A stretch of 8,341 nucleotides of DNA, from assembly GCA_964459305.1 (NCBI GenBank), contig CAYWNA010000405.1, forward strand, positions 1-8,341, written 5' to 3'. A model generated the notes under the pieces. The model had not been told where the DNA came from. It searched no databases and saw only the letters and a program-made list of their open reading frames with translations. The DNA is from CAYWNA01 sp964459305. GTDB taxonomy: Bacteria > Planctomycetota > Planctomycetia > Pirellulales > Pirellulaceae. Below, in pieces: positions 1-6,831 of the stretch; position 1 is the first letter of the stretch, and every line of letters begins with the position of its first letter. A program made the position numbers and the translations under genes.

Positions 1-2
1 AC

Positions 3-557
3 GGCACGTACGAGACCGGCTACGCATTCTACCTCGACGGACCGGACCGCGACGATTTACGCGCCGACGGCGAGAAGCCCCGGGCGGTGCAGTTCGCAGG
101 CGGGAGAATGAAGGCCGAAGTCGACCTGTCCTGCGACTACGAAACCGAGTTCTTCTTCTGGAACGGGTTGCCAAACGATAACCGCAGCGTGACCGGATAC
201 CTACTGTCGCTGGGACCCGATGGCGCAGAGAACTGCCCCGGCGATCACCTGGGAATCGCCGGCACCGCCGCCGAGAAGGACGCCGCCGGTCGGCTCTTCT
301 TCTTCAACGGCGACGAGAAAAGCGAAGTTCTGTCGGGCGGTCCCCTCATTGAACCCAAGACCTGGTATCACATCCGCCTGAAGCGTTGCGGCGAGGACGT
401 GGCTGTCTACTTGGACGGTGCCGAGAAACCGATCATCTCGGGCAGAGTATCGATTACACGTCCCAAGGGTTGCAGAGACCTGTTCGTTGGCGGCCGCTCG
501 GACGGCTTCGCCAACCTCGAAGGCCGCATGGCCGAGGTGGCGATCCGCGGAGCCTGA
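3..557 (+). CDS. LamG-like (concanavalin A-like lectin/glucanase) domain protein, C-terminal part, 5' truncated by window edge
   Basis: The reading frame is open from the left edge (first full codon at 3) to TGA at 555-557, giving 184 residues. A GTG at 87 lies in frame, but codons before it are open and read naturally, so the true start is probably outside the window. The visible part resembles a laminin-G/pentraxin-type jelly-roll: alternating hydrophobic strands, the late motif TWYHIRLKR followed by VAVYLDGAEKP, and the terminal strand DLFVGGRSDGFANLEGRMAEVAI, which is typical of the end of a LamG fold. Such domains bind glycans or sit as accessory modules beside secreted hydrolases; no catalytic residues can be assigned here. 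What lies upstream (sialidase, sulfatase or other enzyme) is unknown. The stop is 51 nt before the sialidase-like gene on the same strand, compatible with co-transcription. Fold call fairly confident, function not. Confidence 0.78.
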   Translation, partial: GTYETGYAFYLDGPDRDDLRADGEKPRAVQFAGGRMKAEVDLSCDYETEFFFWNGLPNDNRSVTGYLLSLGPDGAENCPGDHLGIAGTAAEKDAAGRLFFFNGDEKSEVLSGGPLIEPKTWYHIRLKRCGEDVAVYLDGAEKPIISGRVSITRPKGCRDLFVGGRSDGFANLEGRMAEVAIRGA

Positions 558-608
558 TGTGGTGTGAGATTCCTATCAATCTAACAGTGATTCAAGAAGA
601 GTGAGATC

Positions 609-2261
609 ATGGAGTTATTGGCGTTGTTCGTTGCTATGACCGCGACACCCACCGTCACCTACGACGCGGAAGTGTTACCGAACAAGGCGAAACCACCGTG
701 GTCATTCCGCGAGATAGAAAACTGTTCGGCCGCAGTCGAGGACGGCGTGCTGCACGTGCGAGACGCTGGCACCGCGCGTGGCGAGCTGCAGTTCATCAGC
801 CATTCGTGGGCCGCGATCGCGGATCGGCCTCACAGTGTGGAGGCACGGGTCAAAGTGGCAAGTTGCTCCGGTCCGGCCGGAGTGATTATTCTGGCCGCGG
901 ATGGTCTCCACGAGGTTGGATTGACACTGTTTCCCGATCGCATCGAAAGTCACCGGCTCGAAGCCCGCGCCGAAGTCAATTTGGCTGACGACTTCCACGT
1001 GGTACGGCTTGAGATGGTTGGCGACAACGCCGTCGTGAAAGTGGACGGCCACGTCGTGCTTGACCTGACCGGCAAGTCGACGTGGGAGGCCCACGCCGGA
1101 CGGAACGTCGTCGGCTTTGGCAGTCTAAGCTCCGCGGCGACCGGCGAGGCCCGATGGGATTACGTAACCTGGTCCGCAGAACAACCCGAAGTCGAGGTCT
1201 ATGCGTGCGCCGAACACCACATCGTCTACAAGCACGAGGATGTCTACGCCTGCTTCCCAAGCCTTCACCGGTACGAAGACGGCACTCTTGTCAGTGGTTT
1301 TGGAATGCGCGTGCGGCGAAGCCATATCGATAACACCGGCGGCGCAACACGGATGGTCGGTCGCGACGGAGGCGTGACGTGGGAGAAAGCCGATGCTACG
1401 GCGCCTCGTTACAATCCGGATGCAGTTCGTGCCGACGGTCATTTGGCCATCGCTAACGCGATCGGTTGGCGTTATGTGGACGAAGGCGAGATGAAGCGAC
1501 TGAAAGCCGAGGGCCGAACGGTACGCGCTGTGCGACCGGGTACGGTGGCCTATCTCAGCGGCGCCCGTTTCACGGTTCGTAGCATCACTGGCGAGACAAT
1601 TCGTCCCTGGACGGAAATCGAGGTGCCGCCTGGAGGCGGAATGATGACTTTTCACCAGGCGGCCTACCTGAATCTGGGCAACGGCGCACGGCTGGTCGGC
1701 ATTTACGATACGGGGCCAAACGGGCATCGCAGCGCCCACGTGCTACGCACGGAGGATGATGGCGACCGTTGGACCTGTCTGCCGATGGCGTTGGGCGACG
1801 AACAGATGAGTTTCAACGAGACGGCACTGGGAGCTAATACCGAAGGGCACGTGATCGCGCTGATGCGGACCGCTGAATCGACGAACAAGAAGCGGGCCGG
1901 TTTTCTCTATCAGGTGACCTCAACAGATCGCGGCAAGAGTTGGTCCGAGCCGGTCGACACTGGTATCTGGGGTTATCCGGCTCACTTGCTGTTGCTGCCC
2001 GATGGTCGACTCCTGGCGACCTATGGCTATCGTCGAGCGCCGATGGGCATTCGCGCTTGCTTCAGCCACGACGGCGGTCAGAGTTGGGAGGTCGACAACG
2101 AGATCATTTTGCGTGCCGATGGTTTCGGCAGTGGCGGCGATCTTGGCTACCCGATTACGCAACGGCTGGGCGATGGGACCTTGGCGACGATCTACTATTT
2201 CAATGGCATCGACAACATCACCCACATCTGCCTGACGCGATGGACTCCGCCGGTCAATTAG
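609..2261 (+). CDS. Sialidase-like (BNR/Asp-box) protein with N-terminal jelly-roll domain
   Basis: A 550-residue protein. Residues 1-18 form a short hydrophobic stretch (MELLALFVAMTATP) that could be a weak signal peptide, although it lacks the usual basic N-region. Residues about 25-190 look like a concanavalin A-like domain, ending in EARWDYVTW. Residues about 200-545 form a sialidase-type beta-propeller with four Asp-boxes: GRDGGVTW (251-258), TEDDGDRW (381-388), STDRGKSW (438-445) and SHDGGQSW (486-493). The segment SFNETALG to VIALMR (401-420) fits the Glu/Arg-bearing sialidase core, and DLGYP...GDGTLATIYYF (511-531) resembles the last blade of exo-sialidase-like families. Family knowledge suggests release of terminal sialic acid or a related sugar. 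The catalytic Tyr and full Arg triad were not assigned, so activity is unproven. The start is supported by a purine-rich AAGAAGAG at 594-601, 7 nt upstream. An alternative Met at residue 10 would remove most of the hydrophobic leader. Confidence 0.92.
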   Translation: MELLALFVAMTATPTVTYDAEVLPNKAKPPWSFREIENCSAAVEDGVLHVRDAGTARGELQFISHSWAAIADRPHSVEARVKVASCSGPAGVIILAADGLHEVGLTLFPDRIESHRLEARAEVNLADDFHVVRLEMVGDNAVVKVDGHVVLDLTGKSTWEAHAGRNVVGFGSLSSAATGEARWDYVTWSAEQPEVEVYACAEHHIVYKHEDVYACFPSLHRYEDGTLVSGFGMRVRRSHIDNTGGATRMVGRDGGVTWEKADATAPRYNPDAVRADGHLAIANAIGWRYVDEGEMKRLKAEGRTVRAVRPGTVAYLSGARFTVRSITGETIRPWTEIEVPPGGGMMTFHQAAYLNLGNGARLVGIYDTGPNGHRSAHVLRTEDDGDRWTCLPMALGDEQMSFNETALGANTEGHVIALMRTAESTNKKRAGFLYQVTSTDRGKSWSEPVDTGIWGYPAHLLLLPDGRLLATYGYRRAPMGIRACFSHDGGQSWEVDNEIILRADGFGSGGDLGYPITQRLGDGTLATIYYFNGIDNITHICLTRWTPPVN

Positions 2262-2305
2262 ACCCAAGCGTTCTACAATGGATGATGGTTCGGATGAATG
2301 GGCAG

Positions 2306-2320
2306 CGCCACGCTGTGGCG
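2306..2320. repeat. Short perfect hairpin downstream of the sialidase-like gene
   Basis: CGCCAC and GTGGCG form a perfect 6-bp stem around a 3-nt loop (GCT), 45 nt after the stop of the upstream gene. It is followed only by AAATCCTT rather than a T-run, so it is not a classical intrinsic terminator. It may weakly affect transcript ends, or be part of a larger dispersed repeat together with the palindrome 17 nt further on. Confidence 0.5.
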
Positions 2321-2337
2321 AAATCCTTGGACATAGA

Positions 2338-2396
2338 AACCCGAAGCGTCAGCGAGGGAATTGCCGCAACGCGTTCCTTCGCTGACGCTTCGGGTT
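2338..2396. repeat. Large REP-like palindrome (23-bp arms, 13-nt loop)
   Basis: The left arm (2338-2360, AACCCGAAGCGTCAGCGAGG and GAA) and right arm (2374-2396) are reverse complements over 23 bases with one mismatch, which would be a G-U pair in RNA. The 13-nt loop is 2361-2373. The motif CCCGAAGCGTCAGCGAGGGA matches, from memory, a very abundant intergenic element of Pirellulaceae genomes, often mistranslated as RSVSEG- or FADASGY-like peptides. I could not search to verify this. It lies between the intact sialidase gene and the start of the broken one, ending 16 nt before that GTG. It has no T-tract, so a dispersed repetitive palindrome is a better description than a terminator, though it would fold strongly in RNA. 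Confidence 0.88.
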
Positions 2397-2402
2397 ACTT
2401 TC

Positions 2403-2406
2403 GGAG
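2403..2406 (+). promoter_or_regulatory. Shine-Dalgarno-like GGAG deciding the GTG start at 2413
   Basis: GGAG lies 6 nt before the GTG at 2413 and just outside the right arm of the palindrome. The frame is closed by TGA at 2383-2385 inside that arm, so any translation of the sialidase fragment must start after it, and GTG 2413 is the only well-placed candidate. It may be accidental, because the gene is broken. Confidence 0.4.
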
Positions 2407-2412
2407 ACCGAA

Positions 2413-3208
2413 GTGGCGCTTTCCAAACAGTACATCCTCAACGCCGACTACGAGGAGCGTGCCAAAGCCGAAAACTGGTCGCGCATCCATCTGGCCGTCA
2501 GCCGCGATCGCGGGCGGACATGGCGGATGCCGCAGCTTGATGTCCCCCTTGCGCTTGCCGCCTCGTTCGGCGGATTTCTGAAGCTCAGCGACGGGACGCT
2601 GCTGCTGAACGTCTACGGGGCAAGAGAGCCTGGGACATTCCGTCACCAATCCGGCATCCTTCGCTCCAGCGACGACGGAGAGATGTAGGGCGATGGTTGA
2701 GTCATTCAGCCACGACGGCGGCGCCACGTGGGGCGAACCGGTGTGGATATCGTCGGGGGCCTACCCGTGCCTGCTTGAACTCGATACTGGTTCGGTGCTG
2801 TGCAGCTACTACTGCGATAGCTCGACGCTATGTGGCACCATCCTCCGTGTGCCGTTCCCAGCCAAGTTGCGGGCATCGACCGGTCTACCCGATCAGCCCG
2901 ACTCGTGTGGCATTCGCCTCCAGTGGAACGCGTATTGCGGCAAAGACTCCCACGATTTCTCCTATCGCGTATTCCGCGGGAACGCTGCCGGGCCGTTGTC
3001 AGAGTACCAGCAGGTCGGTGAATCGACCGAGGGACACGCGCTTGACGACACTGACTTGGAGCCCGGCCGGTTGTACTACTACCGCGGCGCGGCATTCGCT
3101 GATGATCGCGAGGGCGGGTCGGTCAGTCCTGGCCCGTCGCCGGCCGCGCCGGCATGCTTCGTTGACCGGTTCGGAGGAATTCCCTCGCCGGATGGCGGCG
3201 ATAGCTGA
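2413..3208 (+). pseudogene. Decayed sialidase-like gene with C-terminal fibronectin type III domain
   Basis: Two pieces of one sialidase-like protein lie in different frames. Piece one (2413-2688) contains SRDRGRTW, an Asp-box, then GGFLKLSDGTLLLNVYG and ILRSSDDGE, where a second Asp-box should finish. Instead the frame reads GEM-stop-GDG-stop. The expected sequence is roughly GETWGDGS, so ATG (2683-2685), TAG (2686-2688) and TGA (2698-2700) look like single-base changes from ACG, TGG and TCA. Piece two (2693-3208, frame +1) resumes with the Asp-box SHDGGATW and the final-blade motif GAYPCLLELDTGSVLCSYY, equivalent to DLGYP...TLATIYY of the upstream sialidase. It then has an FN3-like module: IRLQWNA, YRVFRG, DDTDLEPGRLYYYR, VSPGPSPAAPA. 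The Asp-boxes are too close together, so an internal segment seems deleted as well. No signal peptide is present, and the N-terminal part is probably missing too. Two short expressed proteins are possible but less likely. Confidence 0.77.
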
Positions 3209-3263
3209 CCGGCAAGGCCGCTGGGCGTGTGGGTTTGGCGGTGTGGATTTCGCTGTTGGCCTC

Positions 3264-3289
3264 AAGAACCGAGAACCAAGTCTGACCCC
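3264..3289. other. Motif AGAACC-G-AGAACCAAGTCTGACCCC in the convergent spacer
   Basis: The 229-base spacer 3209-3437 between the pseudogene and the minus-strand unknown gene holds no confident gene. It contains AAGTCTGACCCC preceded by a tandem AGAACC (3265-3270 and 3272-3277). From memory, similar GGGGTCAGACTTGGTTCT strings recur in metagenomic and planctomycete intergenic DNA, sometimes near REP-associated transposases. None is present here. A 41-codon minus-strand frame (ATG 3427-3425 to TGA at 3302-3304) starts 10 nt after the neighbouring gene's stop; I do not recognise it and do not call it a gene. Confidence 0.35.
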
Positions 3290-3437
3290 AGCGAAGGCCC
3301 CTCATCCACTGTGAAGAACATTGCGATGTCGTGTGAACTTATCGGTATCTGTAGCCGAACGAATGCGGGAACTCGGTGGGTCGACAAATGCCATATCATC
3401 GGCACCCAAGGCGTACGATTGAGCCATGTACTCAATA

Positions 3438-4169
3438 TCATTCGTCGTCTTCATTGAATTCTGGGAACAACGGCTTCTGCTGATCGTGAGCCGGTTTCTT
3501 GGCCGAAAACGTCGTCCTGTCAAAATCCTCAAACCAATCCAGAAAAGCCGATTTTCTATCCTTCGTCGGAAACTGAATGCGAAGCACGCCACCTTCCAAC
3601 GAGACAACATCATCGAACCGATCTTTCGAGTACTCAGCAATGCGCCGAAATACGTTTCTTCGTACAAGTCGCCGCATTTGCTTTTGACGTTCTCGCCCAA
3701 CGTACTCATAGATTCCGTCGGTCAGCTCCACCAGAACCGTTTCCGCGCTTCGCTGGTATTCCGTCGTTGGTGGCAACGCGTTCAACGCGCAAACGAGCAT
3801 TGAGTGAATCTGATTGACCATGGCACGCCGCAGCAAGTCCTGGTTCTCCCGATCGGGATAGTCTTCGACTGAGTAGACCAAGAACAACGGGCTCGGATCT
3901 GTATCTTCGCTCAGGCCCATCATCAGCGCGACGGGGTCTTCGGCGATGCCTGAATACTGTTTGAACCGATCGTCCCAAACGTACTGAAGGTCTTGGTTCT
4001 TGATTGCCAAACTGTGGACAGAGGCTTCGCCAACCGACAGGTTTCGTTCGGTCATCTGCTCCGTCAATTCGACGAGGCATTCGGACATCAATTCGCGTCG
4101 TTCCTCTGGAAGAACGTAGCACAGCAAGCACGATTCAAGCGGAGCCAACGACTTCCCAGAATTCCCCAA
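3438..4169 (-). CDS. Protein of unknown function, 243 residues
   Basis: I do not recognise this family. The protein is soluble-looking and highly charged, with no signal peptide or membrane segment. An N-terminal CLLC (Cys14, Cys17) is followed by an amphipathic stretch PEERRELMSECLVELTEQM. The middle contains YSVEDYPDRENQDLLRRAMVNQIHSML, then ERQKQMRRLVRRNVFRRIAEY, a strongly basic helix-like stretch. The C-terminus is acidic (FNEDDE). The longest frame starts at a TTG (4169-4167), with TGA one codon upstream. An ATG at 4088-4086 (residue 28) is an alternative with AGAGGA about 13 nt before it; the CLLC-to-Met28 stretch reads like real protein, so I kept the longer frame. The gene begins 37 nt after the stop of the GH123-like gene on the same strand and could be co-transcribed. 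A sampled stretch is about 48% GC versus about 80% in a stretch of the neighbour, hinting at separate origin. Confidence 0.75.
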   Translation of the reverse strand: MGNSGKSLAPLESCLLCYVLPEERRELMSECLVELTEQMTERNLSVGEASVHSLAIKNQDLQYVWDDRFKQYSGIAEDPVALMMGLSEDTDPSPLFLVYSVEDYPDRENQDLLRRAMVNQIHSMLVCALNALPPTTEYQRSAETVLVELTDGIYEYVGRERQKQMRRLVRRNVFRRIAEYSKDRFDDVVSLEGGVLRIQFPTKDRKSAFLDWFEDFDRTTFSAKKPAHDQQKPLFPEFNEDDE

Positions 4170-4206
4170 CTCTCAACGTGCTGCATTAAGGTGATTGACG
4201 ACACAG

Positions 4207-6501
4207 TCAATGTTGCGCAGTCAATGCCCGGATGGCTTGCTGTCTGGCCGCCCGCACGGTCGAGGGTCGGGGGTCCGCGACGACCGCTGCCGCCAGCGAC
4301 TGCGCCGTCTGGCCCGCACCTCGGTCGCGGAGCATCGAGAGCAAGGCGAAGTCCTCGGCGCCCTCGCGGTAGGCCTCCCAACGCTTTGACGGGATCAACT
4401 CGTCCTCGGCGCCGTCGTACACCACCGCGTAGTCGTGGCGGTCATTGTCGAAGGCGTCCCACGCACTGCCGCCGCAGTCGGCGTAGTCCCAGAAGCCGTG
4501 GCCGCGGAGGTCTTTGGCAAAGCACTCCCAGAAGGCCGCCCGGTAGGCCCGTAGCGGGTCGCTGGTCTTGCCCAGGACCTGGTAGGTCCATACCTCTTGC
4601 GCCGTCTCTCGACAAAACTCCAGTCGCTGGTCTTTGGTGGTGTTCAGCGCCGGACACCAGATGTCGGTCACCGGCGCCATATGCCGCATATCGCGGTCGG
4701 TAGCCGCACCGTAGGGATTCTCGAAGATGCGGACCTTCGGGTCGGCGGCGTGTACAGCCTCGCCCACCGTCCGAGCGATCTCCGCCCTTCTGCCTGATGG
4801 CTCATCGACAAGGTACAGCGCCCACTGGCCGTAGCCGAAACCGCGCTCGCTCATCCCCGCCGCCAGTTCCTTCGCCCAACGCGAAGCGAATTCCTTCCAC
4901 AGGTCACTGGGATATTCGGGGCCCCCGTCGGGAGCCAGCTTCTTCAGCCGATCGCCGATCTCCAGTCCGGGCCACAGCAGTAAGCACTTCGCGCCCGCAT
5001 GCAGCGAGATTTGTTGATCCATCTTGCTCCAGTCCAGGCCTTGCCACTGCCCCTTGTCATCGAAAGTCGGCCAGGGCGTGAAGCCGCCGTGGATGACGTA
5101 GGTATTCACGCGGTGAGCCCGCAAGTCCGCCCTCGACATTTCCGTCCGTCCCGAGAGCAGACCCCATGTTGTATAGGCGTAGGCGAAGGTGTGGATGGGG
5201 ACTTGCTCGGGGAAGTGGAGAGGATGGACGATCGTCTCGATCGACAGGCTCTGCGTGTCTTGCCCGGTGCATACCTCCAGGCTTCCCTTGTACTGTCCGG
5301 CTTCGACCCCTTCGCTGTCGACCATCACCCAAATATCCCGGGTAATGCCTGGGGCCAACATCACCTCGACCGGGCCGCAGCCTGTGGCGATTCGAGGCAT
5401 CGGATCATCAATGACTCGTCCGTCACGCGTCTCCACGTAGCGCAGCTCCCGCCACGTGATCCGCTCGGCTTCCAGCGCCACGCCCTCCTTTGTTTTCAGA
5501 TCGGTGAGCCGCAGCGACAGCGTCTGCTCTTCTTCGGTCACGTTCGTCAGTCGAACGCAGGCTTGATCCAGTTCCCCTTTGAGCATCTCAATCGTCCAGG
5601 GCACGTCCACCGAGCCCGGCCTGGCGACGTCGAGAGGCTCGGCCTCGGCAAAAGGCTCAGTCCACCGCGCGACCACGGCGGGAACGGCCTTCATGTCTTT
5701 CCACAGAGTTCTGTTGGCCTGTGCCATGAGCTTGTAGACCTCGGTGTGGAGCGGGAAGTAGGGCGGGCCGTTACGGGTCTTGAAGCTCGTGGGCAGGTCG
5801 TCGGTCTTTTGTACGCGCTCACGAAGGGTTTTCTCCTGCGCCAGCACCTCGGCGTCGTCGGACTCCTGCGCCACAAGGTAAACGCGGGCGAGGTCGTTTA
5901 GGAGTCGGTCGCGGGCACGCTTCTGGGCTCTGCGGTCTAGGTCCGCCTGGGTCACCAAACGCATGGTGATGTCGTCATACCAGACGGTTCCCGTCGAGTG
6001 GTGCAGATAGGGGATCATGCTCACCCAAGTCCTGTCGCCCACGTCGAAGGGGCCGATCTCGATAAAGCGCCAGTCAAACGCGCCCGAGAACGTCCTGCTG
6101 CATTTGAAGGTACTCCCACCCTCCTTGCCGATGTACAGCCGCGCAAGCATGGCTCCGTCGCCTGGCTTGATGTTCTCGCCCTTGATCCAGCCGGTAATGA
6201 CATAGTGTCTGTGCGGCTCGAACTCCACTCGCCGGGTCATCATGCTGTAACTGGTGGGTTTCCTGTGACTGATCTTCAGCGAACGCTCGCCCGAGTGAGC
6301 GACGCTGTCGTCCACGGTGATGCAGTTGGGCTCCGGGAGTTTTTTGAGCCAGTTGCTCCAGCCTTCGGGCAAGCCCCGCTCGTTAACCCTCTCGAAGCTG
6401 CCGTTGAAGACCAGGTTCGGCGACTCTTCCTGAGAGAGAGCCACAAGTGGAGGCAGGATGCTGAGCAACAGAGAGGCAGTCTTGAGGAATTGGCCAGTCA
6501 T
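4207..6501 (-). CDS. Secreted glycoside hydrolase-like protein, GH123/DUF4091 type, with N-terminal CBM-like domain
   Basis: A 764-residue protein with a good signal peptide: MTGQFLK, a hydrophobic core to about residue 22, and likely cleavage after ALS at 23. Residues about 28-182 look like a carbohydrate-binding jelly-roll of the CBM4/9 type, opening with NLVFNGSFE, with GLPEGW, HSGERSLKI and the closing strand TVWYDDITMRL. Residues about 290-430 are a beta-rich linker domain. Residues about 435-725 match the GH123/DUF4091 barrel: LYLVDEPSG (562-570), whose Asp566-Glu567 pair matches the adjacent Asp-Glu catalytic pair of GH123 N-acetyl-galactosaminidases; GHGFWDYADCGGSAWDAF (667-684); and the DUF4091 signature IPSKRWEAYREGAEDF (703-718). 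GH123 enzymes cleave terminal N-acetylgalactosamine by substrate-assisted catalysis, but most DUF4091 proteins are uncharacterised, so substrate is uncertain. It probably acts in the periplasm or outside the cell. The start has a strong AGGAG 5 nt upstream. Confidence 0.93.
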   Translation of the reverse strand: MTGQFLKTASLLLSILPPLVALSQEESPNLVFNGSFERVNERGLPEGWSNWLKKLPEPNCITVDDSVAHSGERSLKISHRKPTSYSMMTRRVEFEPHRHYVITGWIKGENIKPGDGAMLARLYIGKEGGSTFKCSRTFSGAFDWRFIEIGPFDVGDRTWVSMIPYLHHSTGTVWYDDITMRLVTQADLDRRAQKRARDRLLNDLARVYLVAQESDDAEVLAQEKTLRERVQKTDDLPTSFKTRNGPPYFPLHTEVYKLMAQANRTLWKDMKAVPAVVARWTEPFAEAEPLDVARPGSVDVPWTIEMLKGELDQACVRLTNVTEEEQTLSLRLTDLKTKEGVALEAERITWRELRYVETRDGRVIDDPMPRIATGCGPVEVMLAPGITRDIWVMVDSEGVEAGQYKGSLEVCTGQDTQSLSIETIVHPLHFPEQVPIHTFAYAYTTWGLLSGRTEMSRADLRAHRVNTYVIHGGFTPWPTFDDKGQWQGLDWSKMDQQISLHAGAKCLLLWPGLEIGDRLKKLAPDGGPEYPSDLWKEFASRWAKELAAGMSERGFGYGQWALYLVDEPSGRRAEIARTVGEAVHAADPKVRIFENPYGAATDRDMRHMAPVTDIWCPALNTTKDQRLEFCRETAQEVWTYQVLGKTSDPLRAYRAAFWECFAKDLRGHGFWDYADCGGSAWDAFDNDRHDYAVVYDGAEDELIPSKRWEAYREGAEDFALLSMLRDRGAGQTAQSLAAAVVADPRPSTVRAARQQAIRALTAQH

Positions 6502-6831
6502 TCTTGCTCCTAGTCTTTGCTACCCACTGCGCATCTCCTGCTTCAGAGATCTTGTTATGATGGAGGCGCGAAAGACCAAAAACAACCCGGCGGGCGGAAC
6601 GCAACGGATGGCAGCACGGACCAGTCAACTCGAAGACCGTCTTCTTCCAAGCCTGGGCCTGAGGAATGGTCGGTCGCCAAAAATAAGAATGCCAAGGAGC
6701 TGCTCAACGATCCGTGGATCATCGGACGAATCGAGTTGACTTGGCGGAGCACTGAGTAGCTGCAAGCTCGAGTATTGCCGGGCTGGATTGGATTGACGAT
6801 TGGGTGAAGATACAGGTAAGCTCTGCGTACC
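6502..6831. other. Divergent intergenic region, 330 nt, with an 11-bp inverted repeat
   Basis: This region separates two genes transcribed away from each other and should hold both promoters, but I see no convincing -35/-10 pair on either strand. AGTCAACTCGA (6623-6633) and TCGAGTTGACT (6731-6741) form a perfect 11-bp inverted repeat 97 nt apart. A + strand frame ending at 6759 reads KNKNAKELLNDPWIIGRIEL in its last part. It is protein-like but has no recognisable family or start, so it may be a relic or chance. Confidence 0.5.
6507..6511 (-). promoter_or_regulatory. Ribosome binding site AGGAG of the GH123-like gene
   Basis: Read on the minus strand, AGGAG sits 5 nt before ATG 6501-6499. 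It fixes this start and keeps the signal peptide at the N-terminus. Confidence 0.75.

Noticed and set aside
1125..1739. 204-codon minus-strand open frame opposite the sialidase-like gene
   Set aside because: It lies entirely inside a well-supported gene with four Asp-boxes; its translation has no recognisable motif and reflects the high-GC antisense frame.
2338..2396. Intrinsic transcription terminator
   Set aside because: The stem is strong, but no T-tract follows and the motif looks like a dispersed repeat; it could still affect RNA ends.
2338..2396. CRISPR repeat or insertion-sequence end
   Set aside because: There is only one copy, no spacer-repeat alternation and no transposase gene or target duplication.
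1940..2581. 213-codon plus-strand frame crossing the end of the sialidase gene and the palindrome
   Set aside because: It overlaps the sialidase in another frame and then translates the palindrome into RSVSEG and FADASGY peptides, a typical repeat-derived spurious protein.
3302..3427. 41-codon minus-strand small protein after the unknown gene
   Set aside because: It begins only 10 nt after a stop, but no ribosome binding site or recognisable pattern supports it; conservation would be needed.
4999..5901. 300-codon plus-strand open frame opposite the GH123-like gene
   Set aside because: It is fully antisense to a coherent secreted protein with signal peptide and catalytic motif, and its translation resembles no family I know.
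6736..6820. Sigma-70-type promoter for the C45 gene (TTGACT at 6736 or TTGACG at 6793)
   Set aside because: No acceptable -10 hexamer occurs at 16-18 nt from either candidate.
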